Below are positions 36,188-44,860 of a DNA stretch of 64,000 nt, in pieces (positions within the stretch are counted from its first letter, which is position 1; every line of letters begins with the position of its first letter). The notes below the pieces were generated by a model that did no database searches, was not told the DNA's origin, and saw nothing but the letters and a program-made list of their open reading frames with translations. Made by a program: the position numbers and the translations under genes. Source of the stretch: Paramylibacter kogurei (GTDB taxonomy: Bacteria; Pseudomonadota; Alphaproteobacteria; Rhodobacterales; Rhodobacteraceae); assembly GCF_002742285.1 (NCBI RefSeq), contig NZ_MDGM01000001.1, positions 1-64,000 on the forward strand, written 5' to 3'.

Positions 36188-36933
36188 CATTAAAAACCCA
36201 AACATCATGGGCCATGTCCAAAGGCACACGCCAAGTCCAAGAAGACGTATTGCATTACTGGTTCGATGAATCTGGTGAAAACGGATATATCATTATCGCC
36301 GATGGTATGGGTGGGCATACCTCTGGTGATATTGCGGCAACCCTTACGGTAGAGGCCGTTGATACCACCCTGCGCACACCAGAACAAAATCCACCCGTTC
36401 AACTAAAAACGGCGGTGGATCGTGCAAATAAAACGCTGGCCAATTATATCGCTCGAAATCCGCAAACGGCGGGGATGGGTACAACACTTATTGCCGTGGT
36501 CATTGCCAACGGTGAAATATATTGGGCCTCTGTTGGTGATAGCCCGTTTTATTTGATCCGCGATGGAAAAATTTTACGCTTAAACGAAGACCATTCGATG
36601 GCCATTCAAATTGATCAAATGGCCATGGCAGGACAAATTTCACAAAAAGCGGCAGCAGAACACCCACACCGCGCTGCACTTACTTCTGTTATTATGGGTG
36701 GGGAAATTGCGCGGATAGATCTGCGCAACACACCATTTAAAATGAGAACGGGCGATGTGTTTATCCCTGCAACCGATGGGCTTCATAGTTTGAAAATACA
36801 ACAACTGTTGACGATTGTGCAAAATGCACCGCGTGATGCAGATAAAATTTGTGCATCAATTGCCGCTTCAATTGATGCACAAAAAAATCCAAACCAAGAT
36901 AACTTGGCAATTTGTGTGGCACTCGTTTTATAG
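36184..36933 (+). CDS. PP2C-family Ser/Thr protein phosphatase
   Basis: 249-aa Stp1-like phosphatase. Metal-binding and catalytic motifs are visible: RQVQEDV, ADGMGGHTSGD (D40/G41), GTTL, VGDSPFYLIRDG, ATDGLHS and NQDNLAI. It lacks signal or membrane segments and should act in the cytoplasm, reversing phosphorylation by the adjacent kinase. The start overlaps the kinase stop (ATGA). The 3' end overlaps the convergent gdh gene by 6 nt. Confidence 0.93.
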   Translation: MTLKTQTSWAMSKGTRQVQEDVLHYWFDESGENGYIIIADGMGGHTSGDIAATLTVEAVDTTLRTPEQNPPVQLKTAVDRANKTLANYIARNPQTAGMGTTLIAVVIANGEIYWASVGDSPFYLIRDGKILRLNEDHSMAIQIDQMAMAGQISQKAAAEHPHRAALTSVIMGGEIARIDLRNTPFKMRTGDVFIPATDGLHSLKIQQLLTIVQNAPRDADKICASIAASIDAQKNPNQDNLAICVALVL

Positions 36934-38343
36934 ACCAAGCGCCTTATAGCTATCTGCAACACGCCCCAATGACACCAGATAGGCCGCAGTACGCAGGCTG
37001 TCCACATCATCGCGGCTATGCCATACATATTGCATTGATTGGTATGATGTACGCATCGTATCTTCCAGCCCCGAACGCACCAATTCCAATTCACCCGCAC
37101 CTTGGAAAAATTTGGTTTTGAATTCTTCGGATACGGGTTTCCCGACAAGTCGTTCCATTTCTTGGATCAATAAAATATTGCTCGCCTCTTCTTGGCGCCG
37201 CTGCATACGACCAAACCGAATGTGGCTTAGGTTTTTCACCCATTCGAAATAGGACACCGTCACACCACCCGCATTAGCATACATATCGGGGATAATCACA
37301 ACACCCGCCTTGTGCAAAATTTCATCCGCACCTGCGGTTACGGGACCATTCGCAGCCTCGATAATGAGCTTGGTTTTAATCCGATCTGCGTTATCCATGT
37401 TGATCACACCTTCCATCGCGGCGGGGATCAAAATATCGCATTCTTTTTCCAAAACAGCAGAACCATTTTTAACGTATTCGCCGCCTTTAAATCCCTTTAC
37501 CCCCGCGTTGGCGCGAATGTGGCCGGACAATTCTTCGATATCCAGACCCTTGTCATTAATAACCGCACCATCGCGTTCAATCACGGCAGTGATCAATGCG
37601 CCATCTTCTTCGGCCAAAAACTTGGCGGCGTGATAACCCACATTGCCAAGCCCTTGCACAATAATGCGTTTGCCATCAAGCGTGCCGGTCATATTCGCGA
37701 TTTTCACATCATCTGGATGGCGGAAAAATTCTTGCAATGCATATTGCACACCGCGCCCTGTCGCCTCGACCCGCCCCGCGATGCCGCCCTTGTTCAACGG
37801 TTTGCCTGTGACACAAGCCTCTGAATCGATTTCGGTTGTGTTCATGCGGCGGAACTGATCGGCAATCCACGCCATTTCACGCTCTCCCGTGCCCATATCG
37901 GGTGCGGGCACGTTTTGTGACGGGTGGATCAAATCACGCTTGATTAGCTCAAACGCAAATCGGCGCGTGATGCGTTCCAATTCATCTGCTTCCCATGCGT
38001 TTGGATCAATGTGCAAACCACCCTTTGATCCGCCAAACGGTGCTTCGACTAAGGCACATTTATATGTCATCAGCGCGGCCAAGGCTTCGACCTCGTCTTG
38101 GTTCACAGATGTTGCAAAACGAATACCGCCCTTCACCGGTTCTTTGTGTTCGGAATGCACCGAACGATATCCTGTGAATGTGTGAATATCACCGCGCAGC
38201 TTGACCCCGAAACGCACGGTATAGGTCGAATTACAAACGCGAATTTTTTCTTCCAACCCAGGCGAGAGGTTCAACAGGCCAACCGCCTTGTCAAACATCA
38301 TATCTACGGATTTGCGAAAAGACGGTTCTTTGTTGCGTGGCAT
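36928..38343 (-). CDS. gdhA: Glu/Leu/Phe/Val dehydrogenase (glutamate dehydrogenase)
   Basis: 471 aa from ATG 38343, with AAGGA 7 nt upstream; the much longer open frame (to 38526) runs through the promoter palindrome and is not credible. It has the ELFV dehydrogenase N-domain with the catalytic lysine region YKCALVEAPFGGSKGG and the Rossmann motif VQGLGNVGYHAA. It interconverts glutamate and 2-oxoglutarate plus ammonia. It is divergent from a BKACE/aminotransferase unit and probably recycles the amino group acceptor. Confidence 0.93.
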   Translation of the reverse strand: MPRNKEPSFRKSVDMMFDKAVGLLNLSPGLEEKIRVCNSTYTVRFGVKLRGDIHTFTGYRSVHSEHKEPVKGGIRFATSVNQDEVEALAALMTYKCALVEAPFGGSKGGLHIDPNAWEADELERITRRFAFELIKRDLIHPSQNVPAPDMGTGEREMAWIADQFRRMNTTEIDSEACVTGKPLNKGGIAGRVEATGRGVQYALQEFFRHPDDVKIANMTGTLDGKRIIVQGLGNVGYHAAKFLAEEDGALITAVIERDGAVINDKGLDIEELSGHIRANAGVKGFKGGEYVKNGSAVLEKECDILIPAAMEGVINMDNADRIKTKLIIEAANGPVTAGADEILHKAGVVIIPDMYANAGGVTVSYFEWVKNLSHIRFGRMQRRQEEASNILLIQEMERLVGKPVSEEFKTKFFQGAGELELVRSGLEDTMRTSYQSMQYVWHSRDDVDSLRTAAYLVSLGRVADSYKALGL

Positions 38344-38415
38344 CATGTGATCCTTCTGAATGTTTCTGAAACAATGCGGTGAAACTAAAATAAGTAAATC
38401 ACAGTGTTTTTTATT

Positions 38416-38448
38416 TGTCCAAGTATAACATTTGTTATATCTTGGACA
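38416..38448. promoter_or_regulatory. 33-bp near-perfect palindrome between gdh and BKACE genes
   Basis: Arms TGTCCAAG/CTTGGACA and TATAACA/TGTTATA surround a TT centre, with one extra T (38440) breaking perfect symmetry. It is 73 nt upstream of gdh and 35 nt upstream of the BKACE start, so one bound regulator could control both. Twelve nt of it (ATAACATTTGTT) recur upstream of the TRAP binding-protein gene. Confidence 0.72.
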
Positions 38449-38482
38449 TATGCGCAATCGTGGCGCAGAATTGGAATATGAA

Positions 38483-39238
38483 ATGTCACACCCAACATTG
38501 ATGGTGGCGCCAAATGGCGCACGCAAACAAAAATCCGATCACCCTGCCCTACCTGTTACATTGGATGAAATCGTGCAATGTGCCGCCGAATGTTCTGATG
38601 CCGGGGCCGATATATTGCATCTGCATGTCCGCAACGACGATGGTTCGCATAGCTTGGATGCAGGACGTTATCGCGAAACAATGGCGGGCGTGGCTGAAGG
38701 TGTTCCCAACATGCCCATTCAAATCACCACAGAAAGCGGAGGCATTTTCGATGTCCACACGCAATTGCGCTGCCTGCAAGATACCCGCCCCCACCGCGCA
38801 AGCGTATCCATCCGTGAAATCGCACGCAGCCCCGATTTGGCATCCCATGTCTATGGTTTTGCCAAAGAGGCCTGTATTGATGTGCAACATATCATCTATG
38901 GTCTGCCCGATATTGCCCAATATAAACATTGGGTTGAAACCGCGATCATTCCAGAAACCATGAACAGCATGATTTTTGTGTTGGGGCAATACACGCCCCC
39001 CATTAACGCGCGGCCCGATGATCTACTTCCATTTTTGGATGCCACAAAAAACCTGTCGCTGGAATGGGCTGTTTGTGCCTTTGGCCAAAACGAATTGGCA
39101 TGTGCACAACACGCATTACAACTGGGCGGAAATATCCGCATCGGTTTCGAAAATAATCTTCACCTGCCAGATGGAACACTGGCACAAAATAACGCGCAAA
39201 CAGTTGCCCTTGCACGCGCCCTGATAAACGAGATTTGA
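38483..39238 (+). CDS. BKACE-family beta-keto acid cleavage enzyme (DUF849)
   Basis: 251 aa from ATG 38483 (MSHPTLMVAPNGARKQKSD), which matches the family N-terminus; the longer frame starts inside the palindrome. BKACE enzymes condense a beta-keto acid with acetyl-CoA to give acetoacetate and a new acyl-CoA. The zinc-type HLH motif is in DILHLHVRNDDG and the ITTESGG region is present. It lies 1 nt before the class III aminotransferase gene. The sequence is slightly shorter than typical (about 270-310 aa), so the substrate pocket may differ; specificity is unknown. Confidence 0.87.
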   Translation: MSHPTLMVAPNGARKQKSDHPALPVTLDEIVQCAAECSDAGADILHLHVRNDDGSHSLDAGRYRETMAGVAEGVPNMPIQITTESGGIFDVHTQLRCLQDTRPHRASVSIREIARSPDLASHVYGFAKEACIDVQHIIYGLPDIAQYKHWVETAIIPETMNSMIFVLGQYTPPINARPDDLLPFLDATKNLSLEWAVCAFGQNELACAQHALQLGGNIRIGFENNLHLPDGTLAQNNAQTVALARALINEI

Positions 39239-39239
39239 C

Positions 39240-40565
39240 ATGTCACATGTTTTTCCACGCCATACCAAAAACATCCCCCCCATCGCGGTTGGCGGCGAAG
39301 GGTGTTATTTAATTGACACAAACGGCAAACAATATTTGGATGCATCGGGTGGTGCGGCGGTGTCTTGTCTGGGGCATGGTGATATCGATGTAACCATCGC
39401 GATCAAGGATCAACTGGACAAGGTTGCCTTTGCCCATACGGGGTTTCTATCCTCCGAACCCGCAGAAAAACTGGCGAGCCTGTTAATTGAACACGCCCCC
39501 AAACCGCTCGACAAAGTGTATTTCGTTTCTGGCGGATCAGAGGCGGTTGAATCCGCGATCAAACTCGCGCGCCAATATCATTTGGAAAACGGCGAACCTG
39601 ATCGCAAACATTTGATCGCGCGGCGTCAAAGCTATCACGGGAATACGCTTGGCGCATTGGCGGCAGGTGGCAATGCGTGGCGGCGGGCACAATTTGATCC
39701 CTTGTTAATCAACGTATCCCACATCGCCCCCTGTTACGAATACATCGGGCGCAATGATGGTGAAACTGCACACCAATACGGCCAGCGCATGGCCCAAGAA
39801 TTAGAGGATGAAATCATCCGACTTGGCCCAGGCACCGTTTTGGCATTCATGGCAGAACCTGTCGTTGGGGCCACAATGGGTGCGGTTCCCGCTGTTGATG
39901 GGTATTTCAAACGCATCCGCGAAATTTGCGACAAATACGGTGTCTTGTTGATCCTGGACGAGGTCATGTGCGGCATGGGGCGCACGGGTTCTCTTTTCGC
40001 GGCTGATATTGACGGCGTTGCCCCCGATATCCTATGCATCGCCAAAGGATTGGGTGCGGGATATCAACCCATCGGGGCAATGTTGTGTAGCGATAAAATT
40101 TTCGCTGCAATTGAAAACGGATCCGGTTTTTTTCAACATGGCCATACCTATATCGGCCATCCCGTTGCCACGGCGGCGGGGCTTGCGGTGGTGAATGCAT
40201 TGCTGGATCGTGATCTGATCACACGTGTTCAGGAACAAGGTGCTAAGTTAAAACAGATGTTGGAAAACATATTTGGGCAACATCCCTATATCGGTGATAT
40301 TCGCGGGCGTGGATTGTTCCTTGGGATGGAATTTGTATCTGATCGCGATGCCAAAACACCGTTTGATCCATCGCTCGCCCTTGGTGCGAAAATGAAAAAG
40401 ACCGCATTTGAAAACGGTCTGATTTGTTACCCGATGTCGGGCACGCGTGATGGCAAATTGGGCGATCACATGTTGCTCGCCCCTCCATTTATTTTGGATA
40501 ACAATCACATGGATGAGCTGGTCGAAAAACTGGGCAAAACCTTTGATGCGGTTCTGCCCAGATAA
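39240..40565 (+). CDS. Class III aminotransferase
   Basis: 441-aa PLP enzyme. The PLP-binding lysine is in CIAKGLGAGYQPIGAML, preceded by LILDEVMCGMGRTGSLFA, and YHGNTLGALAAGGNAWRR is conserved. Class III enzymes move amino groups from omega-amino acids, beta-alanine, taurine or diamines. Its product may be the beta-keto acid taken by the BKACE enzyme upstream. The gene converges on the USP gene with one base or less between them. Confidence 0.92.
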   Translation: MSHVFPRHTKNIPPIAVGGEGCYLIDTNGKQYLDASGGAAVSCLGHGDIDVTIAIKDQLDKVAFAHTGFLSSEPAEKLASLLIEHAPKPLDKVYFVSGGSEAVESAIKLARQYHLENGEPDRKHLIARRQSYHGNTLGALAAGGNAWRRAQFDPLLINVSHIAPCYEYIGRNDGETAHQYGQRMAQELEDEIIRLGPGTVLAFMAEPVVGATMGAVPAVDGYFKRIREICDKYGVLLILDEVMCGMGRTGSLFAADIDGVAPDILCIAKGLGAGYQPIGAMLCSDKIFAAIENGSGFFQHGHTYIGHPVATAAGLAVVNALLDRDLITRVQEQGAKLKQMLENIFGQHPYIGDIRGRGLFLGMEFVSDRDAKTPFDPSLALGAKMKKTAFENGLICYPMSGTRDGKLGDHMLLAPPFILDNNHMDELVEKLGKTFDAVLPR

Positions 40566-40985
40566 TTAACGTACGATGTAAACCGATGCTTTGGCGTGGC
40601 GTGCAACGCGCGCCGCATTCGGGCCTAACATCTTGTCTTTCAGATCGGGTTTATTCGCCCCGATCACAACAAGGTCGACCTTTAGCTTTTTGGCGGCTTC
40701 TAACACTTCTTCGTAAACCGTACCAAGGGCAACAATATGTTGCACCTTGGCCTCTGGGAGTGTTTCTGAAACAAAGCTGTGCAAATCCGCGTTCGCCTTT
40801 GCCAATGCTTTGTCCAACGACCCTTTGTCAAAGAATGATCCAACGATGCTCATGCCAAAATCGGGCACAACGGTGATCACGCTCAACTTGGATCCTTGCA
40901 ATTGCGCGAGCGCATTTGCCTGTTTCAACACATCCGCGCTTTTGTCTGATTGGCCCAGATCAACGGCACATAAAATCTTCTTCAT
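40566..40985 (-). CDS. Universal stress protein coupled to the TRAP permease
   Basis: 139-aa UspA-fold protein from ATG 40985, overlapping the TRAP permease stop (ATGA). The C-terminal ATP-binding motif is GANKPDLKDKMLGPNAARV (G-2x-G-9x-G-like). In Halomonas elongata the USP TeaD tunes the TRAP transporter TeaABC, so a regulatory role in transport is plausible here. Confidence 0.9.
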   Translation of the reverse strand: MKKILCAVDLGQSDKSADVLKQANALAQLQGSKLSVITVVPDFGMSIVGSFFDKGSLDKALAKANADLHSFVSETLPEAKVQHIVALGTVYEEVLEAAKKLKVDLVVIGANKPDLKDKMLGPNAARVARHAKASVYIVR

Positions 40986-43594
40986 GCTTGCTCTCCTACC
41001 AAGCCATCTTCGCGACGTTTGCGCGCCATTTGCAGCATATAAATCAACCCCAGCAAAATGAACGCAGGGATAAAGAAGACTTCTTTTGCCATTCGATCTG
41101 CCTTCACTTGCAATTCGGCCAGTTCCCAATCGAAATCAATTCCAAGCTGTTCCGCAGGGCCGCCAAAGTTCAGGTTATCCACCAAAATTTTGCCGTCCTC
41201 TTCGCGAAATTCAATTCCCGCGCTGTCAAACAACCGCGCAGCCCCATCACCAGATTTATCACCAAGAGGCAACAAGAACTGTGAATCAACCGCATTGCCA
41301 TCAATGCTTTCGCCGATCAAACGCACGCGCAAACTGTCACCTGCATCGGAATTTTCCGCCATTGTGAACACTTCGCTCGCTGGTTTTGTTTCAAATTCAG
41401 GCGCCAGATAATTGAGAAAGAAATCAGGACGGAACAGCATGAACGCAATCAAAATCAACGCAATACTTTCGTAGATTTTTGATTTCGTCATCCAGAACCC
41501 CATGGTTCCCGCCGTGAACACCAAAATCGCAGCCGTGGATACAAGGAACACAACAATGCCCTGCATCATGGTCACATCAATCAACAACAGATCGGTGTTA
41601 AAGATGAACACAAACGGCAAGGCCACCGTGCGCAAGCTATAGAAAAATCCGATGAACCCTGTCTTGATCGCATCACCGCCAGATACGGCAGCGGCGGCAA
41701 AACTGGCCAGCCCCACAGGGGGCGTTACATCGGCCATGATCCCAAAGTAAAACACAAACAAGTGCACCGCGATCAAGGGAACGATCAAACCATTGGCCGC
41801 ACCCAATTCCACAACAACACCGGCCATCAAAGATGACACCACGATATAGTTCGCAGTCGTGGGCAACCCCATCCCAAGGATCAATGACAAGATACCAACA
41901 AAGACCAGCATCAAAATCAGATTGCCACCAGATACGAATTCAACCAGATCGGCCATCACCTGACCGATACCTGTCAATGTCACCGTACCCACGATCACAC
42001 CTGCCGCCGCCGTGGCCAGACCGATACCGATCATATTGCGCGCACCGTCAATCAGCCCTTGCAACAAATCAACAACGCCGTCTTTAAACCGTTCGGCCAT
42101 TTCGCTTTCACCGCGGAATATCGCCTTGAGTGGTCGCTGTGTAATCAGGATGAAAATCAACAGCGATGTCGCCCAAAACGCGGACAGACCGGGTGATTTT
42201 TGCTCGATCATCAGGAAATAAACCAAGACGATAATCGGCAACAGATAATAGAGACCCGATTTATAAATTTCGGATACCTCTGGCAAAACGATATTTGGAT
42301 CGTTTGGATCATCGGGTTCCAAATCGGGAACCTGTGCGGCCATGTACAACAGGCCAATATAAATCGCCGCCAAAAGAATAGCCAAGATCATACCAGATCC
42401 GGCAGGAAGTGCCGATGTAATCCAACGTACCGGATATTGTGTGGCATAACACAATGCCGCAAAGCCAAGGAAAAACCCAAGCATTGATAATGCGGTTGCC
42501 AAAACGCCAGCGGCCTTACCGCTTGCCTTTTGCAAGGTTGGCATATTGCGTTTCACCGCTTCCAAATGCACGATATATACCAATGCGATATATGAAATCG
42601 TTGCAGGCAGGAATGCGTGGGTGATCACCTCGACATATGAAATGCCGACATATTCCACCATCAAAAACGCCGCCGCACCCATCACAGGGGGCATGATTTG
42701 CCCGTTCACGGATGATGCAACCTCAACCGCGCCAGCCTGTTCGGAACTAAACCCAACGCGTTTCATCAACGGGATTGTAAATGTACCTGTTGTCACAACA
42801 TTGGCAATGGATGAACCTGAAATCAAACCCGTGGCGGCCGAACCAACCACCGCCGCCTTGGCGGGGCCACCACGCAGGTGACCAAGGGCGGCAAATGCCA
42901 TTTTAATGAAATAATTGCCCGCGCCCGCCTTATCCAGCAATGCGCCAAACAGGACGAACAAGAACACGAATTTCGTTGATACGCCAAGCGCGATACCAAA
43001 CACGCCCTCTGATGTGATCCACATATGGCTCATCGCTTTGTTCAGTGATGCGCCTTTCCAGCGGATGACCTCTGGCACCCAAGATGCCGCGCCAAAGAAT
43101 ACGTAACATAAAAACACAATCGCCACGATCGCCATTGCAGGGCCAAGCGCGCGACGCGCGGCCTCAAACAACAACACCAAACCAGCGGCGGCTGCAAAAA
43201 TATCAAGCGATGTCGGCAAACCCGGACGGTTCACCAATTCGGCATAATATATCCAACCATAAAGCGCACAAAACGTGCCCAATATCCCAAGCCCCCAATC
43301 CAGATAGGGAATGTAATGCCTTGGGCTGGTTTTAAATGCAGGATAGGCCATATAGGCCAAGAATATCGCAAATCCCAAATGGATTTGACGTGAACTGTTA
43401 ATCACCGATCCCGGTAAAATCATATTTGAAATTGGCGATGCCAATACGATCTGAAACACAGACCAAATAATTGCCAAAACCGCAAGGAATGTTCCAACAG
43501 ACCCCGCAGGGCTTCGCGCACCGGCATCCGCAGATGCCACCATATCCTGAAGCTCTGCATCAGATAGGGGCGCGTTTTGTTTCTTCTCGGCCAT
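40982..43594 (-). CDS. TRAP transporter fused permease (DctQM, TAXI type)
   Basis: 870-aa inner-membrane protein. It combines a small DctQ-like part (first about 180 residues) with a DctM-like 12-helix part containing SGSSIANVVTTGTFTIPLMKRVGFSSEQAGAVE and GLPTTANYIVVSSLMAG. A C-terminal extension (about 700-870) matches the DUF3394-type tail seen in fused TRAP permeases. It uses an ion gradient to import the ligand of the TAXI binding protein encoded 118 nt upstream, beyond an intrinsic terminator. Confidence 0.93.
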   Translation of the reverse strand: MAEKKQNAPLSDAELQDMVASADAGARSPAGSVGTFLAVLAIIWSVFQIVLASPISNMILPGSVINSSRQIHLGFAIFLAYMAYPAFKTSPRHYIPYLDWGLGILGTFCALYGWIYYAELVNRPGLPTSLDIFAAAAGLVLLFEAARRALGPAMAIVAIVFLCYVFFGAASWVPEVIRWKGASLNKAMSHMWITSEGVFGIALGVSTKFVFLFVLFGALLDKAGAGNYFIKMAFAALGHLRGGPAKAAVVGSAATGLISGSSIANVVTTGTFTIPLMKRVGFSSEQAGAVEVASSVNGQIMPPVMGAAAFLMVEYVGISYVEVITHAFLPATISYIALVYIVHLEAVKRNMPTLQKASGKAAGVLATALSMLGFFLGFAALCYATQYPVRWITSALPAGSGMILAILLAAIYIGLLYMAAQVPDLEPDDPNDPNIVLPEVSEIYKSGLYYLLPIIVLVYFLMIEQKSPGLSAFWATSLLIFILITQRPLKAIFRGESEMAERFKDGVVDLLQGLIDGARNMIGIGLATAAAGVIVGTVTLTGIGQVMADLVEFVSGGNLILMLVFVGILSLILGMGLPTTANYIVVSSLMAGVVVELGAANGLIVPLIAVHLFVFYFGIMADVTPPVGLASFAAAAVSGGDAIKTGFIGFFYSLRTVALPFVFIFNTDLLLIDVTMMQGIVVFLVSTAAILVFTAGTMGFWMTKSKIYESIALILIAFMLFRPDFFLNYLAPEFETKPASEVFTMAENSDAGDSLRVRLIGESIDGNAVDSQFLLPLGDKSGDGAARLFDSAGIEFREEDGKILVDNLNFGGPAEQLGIDFDWELAELQVKADRMAKEVFFIPAFILLGLIYMLQMARKRREDGLVGEQA

Positions 43595-43668
43595 TATGTT
43601 TCATCTCCCAAATTTGTTCAGTTTTCTGAACTTAATTTTCTCCTTTATCGCCATGTGTCCCCACAGCG

Positions 43669-43696
43669 AAAAAAGGGAGGAGCAATCGCCCCTCCC
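43669..43696 (-). terminator. Intrinsic terminator between TAXI protein and TRAP permease genes
   Basis: On the minus strand a 9-bp stem (one G-U) with a GATT loop is followed by six T residues, 17 nt after the binding-protein stop. Because the permease is the next gene in the same direction, it probably gives partial termination, favouring binding-protein synthesis. Confidence 0.78.
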
Positions 43697-43712
43697 CGGT
43701 AATCATGTCGGA

Positions 43713-44684
43713 TTATTCAATCCAACCTTGTTCTTTGTAATATTTCGCAGCGCCATCATGAAGCGGTGCCGACAAACCAGCCGTTGCCATTTCTTTTTGT
43801 GTCAAATTGGCAAATGCAGGGTGCAGCTTTTTAAAATCGTCAAAGTTTTCAAAAACTGATTTCACCAAAACATATACAACATCGGCAGGAACCGCAGATG
43901 ATGATACGAATGTTGCACCCACACCAAATGTTGCTGTGTCGCCGTCATTGCCGCGATACATGCCACCTGGGATGGTTGCAGAACGGTAATATGGGTTGTC
44001 TGCGATCAACTTGTCCACTTCGGCACCCGCAACGTTTACCAATACGGAATCACATGCGGTTGTTGCCTCTTGGATCGAACCAGATGGGTGGCCAACGGTG
44101 TAAACCATCGCGTCAATCTGGTTGTCACAAAGCGCTGCAGACTGTTCAGATGCCTTAAGCTCTGATGCCAGACCCAAATCATCATTTGTCCAACCTTTGG
44201 CATTCATCAACACTTCCATTGTGCCGCGCTGACCTGAACCAGGGTTGCCGATATTTACGCGCTTACCTTTAAGATCGTCAAAGTTTGTGATGCCCGCGTC
44301 TGCGCGTGCCACAACTGTGAACGGCTCTGGGTGTACGGAAAATACCGCGCGCAAACCTTCGAACGCACCCGCTTCTTCGAATTTGGATGTGCCATGATAT
44401 GCGTGATGCTGCCAATCAGATTGGGCCACGCCAAATTCCAATTCGCCCGCTTTGATTGTGTTGATGTTGTAAACAGAACCACCCGTGGATTCCACGGAAC
44501 AACGTACACCGTGATCTTTGCGGCCTTTATTCACCAAACGACAGATCGCACCGCCTGTTGGATAATAAACACCTGTCACACCACCTGTACCAATTGTGAT
44601 AAACGTATCGTCAGCAGCAGAAGCCACACCAGCCACCATCGTAGCCGCCGCAAGTGTCCCTGCGAAAGAGCTTAGAAATTTCAT
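43713..44684 (-). CDS. TAXI-family TRAP transporter solute-binding protein
   Basis: 323-aa periplasmic protein with signal peptide ([23 protein letters not shown]) and the typical start [25 protein letters not shown]. Segments such as [16 protein letters not shown] and [20 protein letters not shown] are characteristic. It delivers an organic-acid or amino-acid-like solute to the fused permease; known TAXI ligands include glutamate. The promoter region shares a 12-nt sequence with the gdh/BKACE palindrome. Confidence 0.94.
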   Translation of the reverse strand: MKFLSSFAGTLAAATMVAGVASAADDTFITIGTGGVTGVYYPTGGAICRLVNKGRKDHGVRCSVESTGGSVYNINTIKAGELEFGVAQSDWQHHAYHGTSKFEEAGAFEGLRAVFSVHPEPFTVVARADAGITNFDDLKGKRVNIGNPGSGQRGTMEVLMNAKGWTNDDLGLASELKASEQSAALCDNQIDAMVYTVGHPSGSIQEATTACDSVLVNVAGAEVDKLIADNPYYRSATIPGGMYRGNDGDTATFGVGATFVSSSAVPADVVYVLVKSVFENFDDFKKLHPAFANLTQKEMATAGLSAPLHDGAAKYYKEQGWIE

Positions 44685-44741
44685 AGAATTCTCCCAATAA
44701 ACTACGCCGGTAAAACACCGACTCGCGCCAATGTTACATTA

Positions 44742-44772
44742 TGTTATATTATTGTCAAAAATAACATTTGTT
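44742..44772. promoter_or_regulatory. Shared-motif region upstream of the TAXI/TRAP operon
   Basis: TGTTAT at 44742-44747 and ATAACATTTGTT at 44761-44772 lie 58-88 nt upstream of the TAXI start. The second is identical to the centre of the gdh/BKACE palindrome (38425-38436). A common regulator is inferred. Confidence 0.5.
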
Positions 44773-44860
44773 TTTCTTACTTCGGCGAAATCGCTTATTC
44801 CTTGCAAGCATGGTCAACATCACAGTATGACCCAGTGAAATTGCACCTATTGGAATTTCA

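Noticed and set aside
36928..38526. 532-aa version of glutamate dehydrogenase starting at 38526
   Set aside because: The extra N-terminus crosses the promoter palindrome and overlaps the divergent BKACE start; ATG 38343 has a good ribosome site and gives a normal length.
40586..40876. Plus-strand open frames across the universal stress protein gene
   Set aside because: These are antisense shadows of a clear UspA-family gene.
44741..44757. TGTTATATTATTG as a second Zur box upstream of the TAXI gene
   Set aside because: Only the left half matches; the right half (ATTGTC) does not give the ATAACA arm, and the operon is not metal-related.
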